Below the pieces are notes generated by a model. The model was not told the origin of the DNA, made no database searches, and saw only the letters and a list, made by a program, of their open reading frames with translations. Shown one piece after another: positions 8,819-17,130 of a stretch of DNA of 64,000 nt (position 1 is its first letter; each line of letters opens with the position of its first letter). The stretch is from Myxococcales bacterium (GTDB taxonomy: Bacteria; Myxococcota_A; Polyangia; Polyangiales; Polyangiaceae), in the NCBI GenBank assembly GCA_903642325.1, contig CAHJWM010000006.1, positions 62,001 through 126,000 of the forward strand, in the 5' to 3' direction. The position numbers were made by a program, and so were the translations under genes.

Positions 8819-11800
8819 TCACTCGAAGCGAAATGCGGCTTGCTGCGCGTCCACGGCTTGGCTTTCGACCGCGTCGACTGAAACAGTCGGTAGCGACGCG
8901 CGCCTGCCGCTCACCAGCACTTCCTCGCGACCATCATCCGTGACTGTCCGCACCAGCCGGTAAGTGGTGTTGCCCTCGGCGCGAGCTACCTCGGGAGCGG
9001 CGATCAGCAATTGCAAATCGAGCGTTTGGCAAAGATCGAAGAGCACAGCCAAGTTGTCCGGGGAAAGCCGGTTGGCCTCGTCTAAGAAGAGAAAGCGGAG
9101 TGAGCCATGTTCGCGCTTGCCGCTGAGCAGATTCGCGTCGCGTTCCCACTCACTGAGCACCACCATCATTAGTGACGCACCCACGCCGATCGCCTCGCCG
9201 GTGGACAAGCGCGTGGGATTGGCGAGCTCCCAGGTGTCGCTGCTCCGACGTAATATTTCTACCGACAGCTCGACGTACTCTCGATAATCCAAAATGCGAT
9301 GGCCGCCGGATCGCCCGCCGGCGTAGCGGCGAAAAACCTCGTTTAGAGCATCCTCGATGGGCAGCGTGGGTTGAAACAGCAGCTCTTGCGCCTCGCCTGC
9401 GCGAAGCGCGCGCAACACCTGGGCCATCCGCTCCACGCGCTCGGCGCGCACGCGGATGCCGCGAATCGAGCCGAACTGCAGTGCCGACAGGCTTTGGTTT
9501 AGGCGACGCACCTGGCTACCGGCCCGTCGTAACTGCACTTCCATACTGCGTGCTAGGTCTTCGCTGGCTCCGCGCAGGTCGCCTTCCTGGCGCGCCAGGC
9601 GGCGCTCTAGGCCGAAAAGTTGGTCGCGCAGGCGCTCCAACGACTGCACTGGATCCAAGACGTCCGCGACCTGCGTCGGCACACGACTGGCAAGCCAAGC
9701 GCGCGCCGACTCCCACGCCGCGGCATAGGCGTCCCCGCTCGCGCTCCGTACATCCGGCCCGACACGCTCCTGCAAGACCAAGCTGAGCTCGAGGCCACCC
9801 TGGGCGGAGGATAGCCGATCAATCAAAAGCTCATAGCGGCTGCGCGCATCCGCCCACAGCTCCGCGCTAGGCATGGCTGAAGCTGCATCCAGCAGCTCCG
9901 CGCCGGCAATTTTCCGTTCGGCGATAGAGTCGCGCAACGACCGCCAGGCGAGCTCGCCCGGTCGTGCACGCGCTTCGGCATTGGCGAAGAGAGCTCGGCT
10001 GGCTTCGCGCGCACGTGATAGCTCCCGGCGTCGCTCTGTAAGCTTCGCCAGGCTGATACTTAGTGCGCGCTCCTCGAGCGCGAGCAACTCCACTTCTCGG
10101 CTCAGCTCGGCGCTTGGGCGCGCCGTGGCGTGAGCATGGACCGTGGAGGATTCGCCGACACCGAGCCGCGTGAGCTCGGCGTCCAAACGCGCGCATTGTG
10201 CGAGCAGCGCCGCCTGCGCGCCTCGTTCGGTCTGCCAAACGAGCGTTGCCCGTTCACGCGCGAGCTCCGACTCTTCCAGCGCATGTTCGGCCGATCGCAA
10301 CGCTCGCCGCGCATTTTCGTGTTGCTCTTGCAGGGCGGGCACGAGCGCGAGGCTCTGGCGAGCGCGCTCTTCGGCGTGCGAGTCGATGACGTCGCCCAGC
10401 TCGGCGAGCTCGTCGAGCGCCTCGAGCAGGCAAAACAAGCGATCACGTTCGCGCTCGAGCGCCGGCACTTCGAGCTCTGGCAAAGTCGGAGGGGCTGGCG
10501 CGAAGCGCAGTGCCTGCAGCATATCCTCCAGGCTTCGGCGTGCGCCGGCAACGCGCAACAGCTCCTGCGTTGCGGCTTCCGCTTCGAGCAGACGTTCGGC
10601 GACGGCGCGGGCCGCCGCGGAGTGGTCGGTGCCGTTTAGCAAAAACGCATCGGGGAGCAGAAGGCGGAGCGCTAGCACCCGTTGCTCGAGCTCGGCGCAG
10701 GCCGCGCTCGCGCGTGCCAGCTCGAGCTCGTGCTCGCGCTGCGCGTCTCGTAAGCCGCGCGCACGCAGCTGAGACGCCTCCCGGAATGGGCTGGTCGCCT
10801 CACTCAGCAAGCTCGGGTCGGCAAGGATAGGACCGAGCTCGAGCAGCATCGTGTCCAGCCGTCGCACGCGTAGCTCATTCGCGTCTAGGCCGGTTGCGAT
10901 GGACTCCGCTTCGAGCCGCAAGGTCGCGGCGCGTTGACTGCGCGCTCGCCGCCCGACGATTGGGTTGACCGGTAAGCGCGTAACGCGAACCCCGCGGTCA
11001 TGCTCGACTACCACGTCGGCCCCTCCGGGCTCGGCGCTGTCGCTTTCGACCTCACTGCCGCCGTCGGCCTCGATGCAGGCGCTGCTGTCGACGAGCCAGA
11101 CACTATCCATCTCGCGCGGGCGCCCGGCGAAGACTCGCGCGGCTGCCGCTGGGTCCCTTACTAGAAGCGCCTGGACGAGGGGGCCGAGCTGCGCTTGCAC
11201 ACGTGCCGCCCGTTCGGGCTCGATATCCTCGAAGCGCTGCACGAGGAGGTCCGCGTCGAGCTCGTCCCGCAAGCGGAGCAACTCGGGTGCGAAGGCGCCT
11301 TCCTGCCCTTCGAGCGCAGACGCAGCAGTGAGCAGGGCCGTCCGCTCCGCGGTCAGCTCGCGTGTAGCTCGATGCAAGGCCTCGGATTCGCCGGCGAGGC
11401 GCAGCCCGAGCTCGCTCGCGGCAGCGAACGTCCACGGCTCGGAACGCGGTTGAATGCGCGACAGCTGCGCGCTCGCCGACTTACGCCGAGCGCTCCGCGC
11501 TTCGAGCGCACGTAGCTCCACGTCGTTTGCCGTCAGCTCCTCCGCACTTCGCTGGAGCGCCGTGCGGGTTGCTTGTTCCGCCAGCCGCGCCTCGGCGAGC
11601 GAGCGCTCGGTTTCGCTCAGCCATTGGCTGAGCGCATCGGCGCTGATCTCGGGCTCGGCCAAGCCCAGGTCTCGTGCGCGGCCTTGGGCCCTGGCCTGAC
11701 GCGCCGCGAGCGCCTTTGCCTCTCGAAGCGCCGCGCTCAGGGCCGGGGCGCGGGCGGTGATCTCGTCCAAGCGGCTCAGGCGGCTGAGCTCCCATTGCGC

Positions 11801-13270
11801 GCGTTCGTAGCTGACCGCGCTGCCATCGCCAGCGACTACCGAAAGCGCGCCGAGGGCAGTCTGATATTCGACCCGCCTGAGCTCGCTCAATTGCTCGTCG
11901 CGCGCCGAACGCAAGCGCTCGCGGTCCACATGCTCGAGCTCCCGGCGCGCGCGGGCCGCGGTCATGTCCAGCTGAGCAACGTCGAACGTCGGCTCGCCGA
12001 GCAGGGACCGGGCGTCAGTCAACAATTGCGTCGCGCGCCGTTCGCGGTGCGCGTTGCGGTGGAGCTCGTCCAGGCCCTGCTGCACATCGGCTAGGCCCTG
12101 GGCGCTGCGCTCGTACCCCTCGCGGGCGCGCGCCTGTCCGGCGAGCGTTTCCGCTCGCGCACTGACTGCCTGAGCGCGCATAGCCGCAGCCGACACGACC
12201 GATGCTTCTCGCTCGAGCCGCTCCCCGTTCAACGCGATGCGTTCGCCGATCAGCGAGGCGGCATGGTCTAGCCGAGCTTGACCCTCGAGCGCACGTTGGA
12301 GCTCGGCGCGCTGGGTCGAGAGCCGCGAGGCCGACTCGGCGTGCTGCGCCTCGAGCGCAAGGGCATGCTCGTCCAAGGCTGCTAGCTCGCGGGCCGCGTC
12401 GGCCTCGGCCATGCGCGCCGTTTCGAGCGCGCTTCCTAGCTCATGGGCGGCCTCCCGGGTGGCGAGCACCGCGGCCGAAAACATGCCGTGCGCGGCCTCG
12501 TAGACGCTGGCGATTTCACGTTCTAGGCGCTGGGACTCGCTGACCTCGACACGCGTTCTGCGGCACGCGTCGAGGTTGCCGCGCATGCGCGATAGCGTAT
12601 CGCCGAGGCCGCTCTCCTCGCGCAGCAAAAACGAACGCAGCTCGGAGGTCAGCGCCCGCGAGATGCCGCCAGTCATACTGGTGCGCAGCATCTCGTTGAA
12701 CTTGTTCCGATCCTCGTCGAGGCTCAGGCGTAACGGGCTCACGCCGTGCTCGAACAACGCGGCGAAGTAGTCCCTGGCCGTCCCAAAACCGTGCCACGTC
12801 CCGCCCAAGGCTTTGGCGTTCTCGACCAGCTCCGCTCGTGTGGGCACTTCGTCGGCGCCGTCACGGCGCTGAAGCAGCAGATCCTGCAAGCGCACGTGGG
12901 GGCCCAATCCGGTGATCAGGAAAGGCGCGAGATCGACGCTGGGCTCCGCTTTGCGCGTCAACTCGACGCCCAAGATCAAGCGCCCCGCCTCGGGCAGGCC
13001 AACCTCCAGCGCAGCATAGGAGGGTCGGCCAAGCTCACCGAGCCGCCCCCAGACGCCTTTGTCGCCGCCGCTGGCGCCACTCTCGCCCAAGTTCGTGAAG
13101 CGCAGCCGAGACATGTCCGGCATGAGCACGACATAGGCCGCGATCATCACCGTCGTCTTGCCCGCCCCATTGGCGCCTTCTAGGGCAGTGACATTGGGGT
13201 CGAGCAAGTAGCGCTCATAAAATACGCCCTTCCAATTCACGAGGGCGAGCGCTGTCGCTCGCGCGCGCAT
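8819..13270 (-). CDS. mukB: MukB: SMC-like ATPase of the MukBEF condensin
   Basis: At 1483 residues it is almost exactly the length of E. coli MukB (1486). The N-terminal head starts with the MukB-type motif LVNWKGVFYERYLLD, Walker A GANGAGKTT (residues 32-40), then MPDMSRLRFTNLGESGASGG, which parallels MukB. The centre is two long Ala/Glu/Arg-rich coiled coils (about 230-1270) around a shorter non-coiled middle, as expected for arms and hinge. The C-terminal head has the ABC signature LSTGEAIGVGASLM, Walker B LRFLFLDEANRL and LIAAPEVA, all characteristic of MukB rather than SMC or the shorter MksB. MukB binds and organises chromosomal DNA with MukE and MukF. The ATG at 13270 shares TGATG with the mukE stop; a GTG lies one codon earlier. 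Confidence 0.93.
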   Translation of the reverse strand: MRARATALALVNWKGVFYERYLLDPNVTALEGANGAGKTTVMIAAYVVLMPDMSRLRFTNLGESGASGGDKGVWGRLGELGRPSYAALEVGLPEAGRLILGVELTRKAEPSVDLAPFLITGLGPHVRLQDLLLQRRDGADEVPTRAELVENAKALGGTWHGFGTARDYFAALFEHGVSPLRLSLDEDRNKFNEMLRTSMTGGISRALTSELRSFLLREESGLGDTLSRMRGNLDACRRTRVEVSESQRLEREIASVYEAAHGMFSAAVLATREAAHELGSALETARMAEADAARELAALDEHALALEAQHAESASRLSTQRAELQRALEGQARLDHAASLIGERIALNGERLEREASVVSAAAMRAQAVSARAETLAGQARAREGYERSAQGLADVQQGLDELHRNAHRERRATQLLTDARSLLGEPTFDVAQLDMTAARARRELEHVDRERLRSARDEQLSELRRVEYQTALGALSVVAGDGSAVSYERAQWELSRLSRLDEITARAPALSAALREAKALAARQARAQGRARDLGLAEPEISADALSQWLSETERSLAEARLAEQATRTALQRSAEELTANDVELRALEARSARRKSASAQLSRIQPRSEPWTFAAASELGLRLAGESEALHRATRELTAERTALLTAASALEGQEGAFAPELLRLRDELDADLLVQRFEDIEPERAARVQAQLGPLVQALLVRDPAAAARVFAGRPREMDSVWLVDSSACIEADGGSEVESDSAEPGGADVVVEHDRGVRVTRLPVNPIVGRRARSQRAATLRLEAESIATGLDANELRVRRLDTMLLELGPILADPSLLSEATSPFREASQLRARGLRDAQREHELELARASAACAELEQRVLALRLLLPDAFLLNGTDHSAAARAVAERLLEAEAATQELLRVAGARRSLEDMLQALRFAPAPPTLPELEVPALERERDRLFCLLEALDELAELGDVIDSHAEERARQSLALVPALQEQHENARRALRSAEHALEESELARERATLVWQTERGAQAALLAQCARLDAELTRLGVGESSTVHAHATARPSAELSREVELLALEERALSISLAKLTERRRELSRAREASRALFANAEARARPGELAWRSLRDSIAERKIAGAELLDAASAMPSAELWADARSRYELLIDRLSSAQGGLELSLVLQERVGPDVRSASGDAYAAAWESARAWLASRVPTQVADVLDPVQSLERLRDQLFGLERRLARQEGDLRGASEDLARSMEVQLRRAGSQVRRLNQSLSALQFGSIRGIRVRAERVERMAQVLRALRAGEAQELLFQPTLPIEDALNEVFRRYAGGRSGGHRILDYREYVELSVEILRRSSDTWELANPTRLSTGEAIGVGASLMMVVLSEWERDANLLSGKREHGSLRFLFLDEANRLSPDNLAVLFDLCQTLDLQLLIAAPEVARAEGNTTYRLVRTVTDDGREEVLVSGRRASLPTVSVDAVESQAVDAQQAAFRFE

Positions 13271-14085
13271 CACGATTCGCGTTCCTCGTGGCCGGTCAAC
13301 GTCTCACCGAAGTCCGCGAATTCATCGAGGTCGGCGGACTCCGCTCCGCCGCCGTCCAGTAGGGGTTCAAGCCGCTGCAAAACGGGCTCTTGATCGATTG
13401 GCTCGGGTTCGAGCGAGCTCGGTTCGAGCTCGGGCTCTTCGTTCTCCGCGTCGTCGCTGCCGTCGCCGAGCACGAGCTCGCCGCGTGCCACCATTCGCTC
13501 TAGTGCCTCTGCCGGTGAGCCGCGCCCACGCACCGGCTCGGCGAACCGGAGCAGGCCGGCTCTCAAGCGCAAAGTGTCGTCGTCCAGCAAGGAGACGAAG
13601 CCTAGGGCGGCCAAGCGCCGCAACGCCTCACTGAACTTGGCGCGCACGGTTTCTTCGGCCACGCGCTCGTCCACGCGCTTGCGCTTCGGGTTGAAGACGT
13701 GCGTCAACGAGTCACTGCCCATTACCGCTGCCAAATGCCCGAGCGCAGCGCTGCGTTTGACGACGCCTCCATGCTGCAGGGTGGCTGGGTCGAGATAGAG
13801 TAGGGTGAGGGCCTGCCCAACCAGCATCTCGGGCACCGATAGATGCCGGCGGCCTAGGCGATCGGTCGTTGGTAGCAAGTAGAAGTAACCATCGACCAGA
13901 TGGATCAGCTCGCAACCAAAACGGCGGTAGAACCCCTCTAGAAGCGGCTGGGCATCGCTCAGAAACCCGTACCAAGCCAGATCCTCGCGGTCCACGTGGC
14001 GGCCGCGCCGCAACGCCAAGTCAACATCGGGGAATTGCTCGTCGGCGACCACATCGCCGAGCGTGATGAAGCGAGTATCAGCCAC
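13270..14085 (-). CDS. mukE: MukE: condensin regulatory subunit
   Basis: Matches MukE along the N-terminal two thirds: FPDVDLALRRGRHV, then FLSDAQPLLEGFYRRFGCEL, GYFYLLP and a winged-helix region ending LRRLAALGFVSLLDDDTLRL. These mirror E. coli MukE (FPALDSALRSGRHI, then YLEEFYARYNVEL, GFFYLRP). The last 75 residues are an acidic tail rich in Glu, Asp and Pro. MukE binds MukF and modulates the MukB ATPase. I chose the GTG at 14085, inside the end of mukF with a GAGG upstream, giving 271 residues (E. coli MukE is 234). The frame is open to a TTG at 14124. Coupled to mukB by TGATG at the 3' end. Confidence 0.9.
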   Translation of the reverse strand: MADTRFITLGDVVADEQFPDVDLALRRGRHVDREDLAWYGFLSDAQPLLEGFYRRFGCELIHLVDGYFYLLPTTDRLGRRHLSVPEMLVGQALTLLYLDPATLQHGGVVKRSAALGHLAAVMGSDSLTHVFNPKRKRVDERVAEETVRAKFSEALRRLAALGFVSLLDDDTLRLRAGLLRFAEPVRGRGSPAEALERMVARGELVLGDGSDDAENEEPELEPSSLEPEPIDQEPVLQRLEPLLDGGGAESADLDEFADFGETLTGHEERES

Positions 14086-15400
14086 GGCGTTGCGCCTCGA
14101 CCAGTCGCCACTCTTCGATAGCAAGGTCCGCGTTAACGCTCAGCCACGGCCGATCTCGATCGTGCGTGGTATGCGCCAAGCGAGCGACGACCTGTGCCAC
14201 GCGCCCCGCCGTCACGAATTGCAGCTCGTCCGCAACGTCAGCGCTGACCTGCCGTGTCACGTCGCACAGGCCCGTCGAGCCGCCCGCCAACGCGCGCAGC
14301 ACGAGTCCCTCTAGTACGGCGTTCGGGTCGGGTCCATCGTTGGCGGCGGGCGGCCGCTCGCGCTCCGCGCGCGGCCGACTCACCTTTGGCTTGTGGTCTC
14401 TGAAAGGCTCCACCTCTCGTAACAGACGAGGTGACGGCGCGGCGGCCACCGCGAGGGCAAAGGGCCGGGTGACGTGCCGAGACAGTTGCTCTCGCAAACG
14501 TGCGATGAGTGCCCGCGATGGATCTAGCCGCACGACGTCGCACAGGTAACGGTGCACGTATTGATAGTACTCCGACCACGCGCGTTGCCGCGCCGCCCCC
14601 CACGCGCTGATCCGCTCGACCTGTTCGCTCACCCGCTGCACCGCGGACTCCGCCCCCGTCGCGCCCGCCTCGATCGCGACATCCTGAATGTCCTGCAATA
14701 CCGAGGACAGCTCGGACGCGTCCCGCAGCAGGATCTCGTTTAATTCGGCGAGCGTTGCGCTCGTGCTCTCGAGCAGGGCCAGGCAGCGATCGACGGCACC
14801 AAACCAGTCGGACTGCAGCAACTCCGCGATCTGCACCTGGAATGCCTGTTGCTCCAAGTCAAGGGAGCGTTGCCGGCGCTCGATCCCGCTGACCAGGTCG
14901 CTGACCGAGACGCGGAGCGGAGCTTCTACGGCCGTGTGCCAAGCCTCGGGCGTATGCGCCTCGGCGGAGCGGGTCAGGATCTCGGCCAAGCTGAGGCGTA
15001 GGCTTCGGGTGAGCACGCTGAGGTTTTCCCGCGTCAGCGTCTCGTCCTCCACGAGCGACTCGACGATGGCAGCCGCCAAACGCGTGAGCGCATACTCGCC
15101 AGCGCGCATCAAGCCCGCGCCATCGACGCGAGCGAGCAGCTTCTGCTCCCGCAGGCGCGCGATGGCGTGCGTCGCACGCCTACGCGGGCTCTCCGCGTGA
15201 GGCTCCAGCAGCGCGCTGACTTGTTCGAACACGTTCAGTAACTGGGCTTCGTCGAACGCAGCCAGCGCCGCGCCATTCGCGCTCAAATGCAGCGCCGAAA
15301 GGAAAATCAGATCTAGGCTGCCGAGCTCCAGCTTGGGCCGCGTGCTGGCCAGCGCCGCGAGAACGAGCCTGGGGTCTTTCGCACCGTCCGTCATCGTCAT
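14078..15400 (-). CDS. mukF: MukF: kleisin subunit of MukBEF
   Basis: From the ATG at 15400 the protein is 440 residues, the same length as E. coli MukF. The N-terminal winged helix (ELGSLDLIFLSALHLSANGAALAAFDEAQL) is followed by helices with clear MukF correspondences: VEAPLRVSVSDLVSGIERRQRSLDLEQQAFQ against E. coli [27 protein letters not shown], and RISAWGAARQRAWSEYYQYVHRYL against [24 protein letters not shown]. The C-terminal winged helix should clamp the MukB head. MukF dimerises and bridges MukB heads with MukE. The frame is open to 15691, but that extension runs through the tRNA-Pro gene and is rejected. First gene of the muk operon, overlapping mukE by 8 bp. Confidence 0.92.
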   Translation of the reverse strand: MTMTDGAKDPRLVLAALASTRPKLELGSLDLIFLSALHLSANGAALAAFDEAQLLNVFEQVSALLEPHAESPRRRATHAIARLREQKLLARVDGAGLMRAGEYALTRLAAAIVESLVEDETLTRENLSVLTRSLRLSLAEILTRSAEAHTPEAWHTAVEAPLRVSVSDLVSGIERRQRSLDLEQQAFQVQIAELLQSDWFGAVDRCLALLESTSATLAELNEILLRDASELSSVLQDIQDVAIEAGATGAESAVQRVSEQVERISAWGAARQRAWSEYYQYVHRYLCDVVRLDPSRALIARLREQLSRHVTRPFALAVAAAPSPRLLREVEPFRDHKPKVSRPRAERERPPAANDGPDPNAVLEGLVLRALAGGSTGLCDVTRQVSADVADELQFVTAGRVAQVVARLAHTTHDRDRPWLSVNADLAIEEWRLVEAQRRG

Positions 15401-15489
15401 GCTCTCGACGAGGCTTATATAGGCGGACGCCGGGCGGCGGTGACATACCTTCAGATCGCGACGCGCCGGCGAAGCGACCCGAACAAAAG

Positions 15490-15567
15490 TGGTCGGGGCG
15501 GGCGGATTCGAACCGCCGACCCCTTGACCCCCAGTCAAGTGCGCTAACCAGGCTGCGCTACGCCCCG
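15490..15567 (-). tRNA. tRNA-Pro (anticodon GGG)
   Basis: On the minus strand the sequence folds as a tRNA: acceptor stem CGGGGCG/CGCCCCG, anticodon stem CTTGA/TCAAG around loop CTGGGGG giving anticodon GGG (reads CCC), T-arm GGCGG-TTCGAAT-CCGCC, discriminator A, and an encoded CCA at 15490-15492. It ends 90 bp upstream of the mukF start on the same strand, so read-through into the muk operon is possible. Confidence 0.95.
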
Positions 15568-15782
15568 GACCGCTCTTCGCATCAGGTCTCCGACCGAAGG
15601 GCTCGCGGAACCTAGTCGTTCCGCCAGCAATTGCAACCTGATTCATTTCTACGCTCGAGCAGCGGTCGGTGCTCTTTGCGTGCGCCACCACGTGTCAACC
15701 GGGGCACTACCTGCGGCTCCTCCGCGGGCAACGCCACGGGACACGTTCGCCCCCGATGAAGGACCCAAACGCCGGGGATTTC

Positions 15783-15807
15783 GAGAATGATATTGACTTT
15801 CGTTATC
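15783..15807. promoter_or_regulatory. two overlapping Fur-box-like sites upstream of the imelysin operon
   Basis: Two 19-bp windows offset by 6 bp (15783-15801 and 15789-15807) each match the classical Fur consensus GATAATGATAATCATTATC at 14 of 19 positions, by hand alignment. Overlapping sites offset by 6 bp are typical of Fur operators. The area also holds a perfect inverted repeat TGACTTTC-N8-GAAAGTCA (15794-15817). It lies 64-88 bp upstream of the first imelysin start, in an AT-rich pocket. Iron control is inferred from this match and the operon content. Confidence 0.65.
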
Positions 15808-15870
15808 AAGAAAGTCATGAACTCGAACCGTGTGTGCGCATTTCGCTCGAGCGGCCCGAAGGGACCACAA

Positions 15871-17130
15871 ATGACTAAAATTACTACCAAAAACCTTAGG
15901 TGGCTGGCCGTCGCGGGCTTGGCCGCGGCCGCGGGTTGTTCGGACTCTAAAGATGGGGCCGCGCCGGGCGGCGAGGCGGGCGCGATGGGCAGCGGCGACG
16001 CGGGCGCTGGCGGCGAAAGCTCTGCCGACCTGAGCGCGCGCAGCGCAGTCGTGAAAAATTACGCCTCGAACCTGGCGCAAGGCTATGCCGATTCGGTCGC
16101 CGACGAGAAGGCATTCAAGACAGTGATCGACGCGTTCCTGGCCGCTCCAACCGAAGCGACTCTGACGGCTGCCCGCGATTCCTGGCTCGAGTCGCGCGCT
16201 CATTACATGCTCACGGAAGGCGCGCGCTTTTACAACGGCCCCATCGACGATGATCCACCGAACCACGAGGCCGTGATCAATTCCTGGCCGCTCGACGAGG
16301 CCTACATCGACTACACCACCGATGCGCAGGGCGTCGTCGACGAAACGTCGGGCGTGGTGAACAACCCCGACATCTTGAAGGACATCACGTTCAAGGGCTT
16401 GGACGACCTGAACGCCCAAGGCGGCGACGAAAACATCTCGTCCGGCTACCACGCTGTCGAGTTCTTGCTCTGGGGGCAAGCGCTGAAGAAGGTTGGACCC
16501 GGCGAGCGGCCGGCCACGGATTACGTCATCGGCGGCCCACGCAAAAACCCCGACCGGCGTGGCACGTACCTCGGGGTCGCCGTCGACGGCCTCATCAGTC
16601 ATCTAACCGCCGTGCGCGATGCGTGGACACCGAAGGCCAAGTATCGGGTCGACTTCGAGGCGGACACGGCCGCCGCGCTGACCAACATGTTCACGGGCCT
16701 GGCCAAGTTCAGCAAGGGCGAGCTCGGGTCGGAGCGCCTTGCGGCGGCTTACAAGTCGAAAGAGCGGCACGATCAACACGACTGCTTCAGCAGTGAAACG
16801 CTCGTCGACTACGAGCGCGACGCGCGCGGGATCCAAGACATCTATCTGGGGAACTACGGCGACAACGACGGCCCGGGCATGGATGAGCTCGTCCATGCCG
16901 CCGACCCCGCGTTGGACACCAAGCTCAAGGCCCAAATTCAAACGTCGATTGACGCCATCGTCGCCATCCCGAAGCCATTCGAAGATGCCATCGCCGGCGA
17001 CGACGACTCGAAAGGTCGCGTGAAAATCAAAGCCGCGCTCGATGCGCTCACGGCCCAAGGTGACCTGTTTGGCAAGGCCGCGGCGGCCCTCGGCTTGACG
17101 ATCCGGGTCGACGATCCTCCAGAAGAATGA
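15871..17130 (+). CDS. imelysin-family lipoprotein (IrpA type)
   Basis: A 419-residue lipoprotein: signal LAAAAGC with Cys23, a Gly/Ala-rich linker to about residue 50, then an imelysin domain. The family motif GxHxxE is present as GYHAVE (residues 192-197), followed by LLWGQ. The repeated helical-bundle halves fit the two-fold imelysin fold. Imelysins were named as peptidase M75 proteins, but structural work favours binding, often linked to iron uptake (EfeO and IrpA relatives). The ATG at 15871 has AGGGA 7 bases upstream; the open frame back to 15787 covers the Fur-like sites and is not used. First gene of a five-gene operon, overlapping the next by ATGA. Confidence 0.88.
   Translation: MTKITTKNLRWLAVAGLAAAAGCSDSKDGAAPGGEAGAMGSGDAGAGGESSADLSARSAVVKNYASNLAQGYADSVADEKAFKTVIDAFLAAPTEATLTAARDSWLESRAHYMLTEGARFYNGPIDDDPPNHEAVINSWPLDEAYIDYTTDAQGVVDETSGVVNNPDILKDITFKGLDDLNAQGGDENISSGYHAVEFLLWGQALKKVGPGERPATDYVIGGPRKNPDRRGTYLGVAVDGLISHLTAVRDAWTPKAKYRVDFEADTAAALTNMFTGLAKFSKGELGSERLAAAYKSKERHDQHDCFSSETLVDYERDARGIQDIYLGNYGDNDGPGMDELVHAADPALDTKLKAQIQTSIDAIVAIPKPFEDAIAGDDDSKGRVKIKAALDALTAQGDLFGKAAAALGLTIRVDDPPEE

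Noticed and set aside
8700-8830. Possible att copy of the tRNA-Pro 3' end beyond mukB
   Set aside because: I looked for the T-arm and acceptor sequence on both strands here and found none.
8819-13270. MukB as ordinary SMC, RecN or MksB
   Set aside because: The N-terminal LVNWKGVFYERYLLD block, the signature LSTGEAIG, the length and the mukE/mukF partners all point to MukB.
15401-15691. Upstream extension of mukF to 15691
   Set aside because: It runs through the tRNA-Pro gene on the same strand, and the 440-residue form from 15400 matches known MukF exactly in length.
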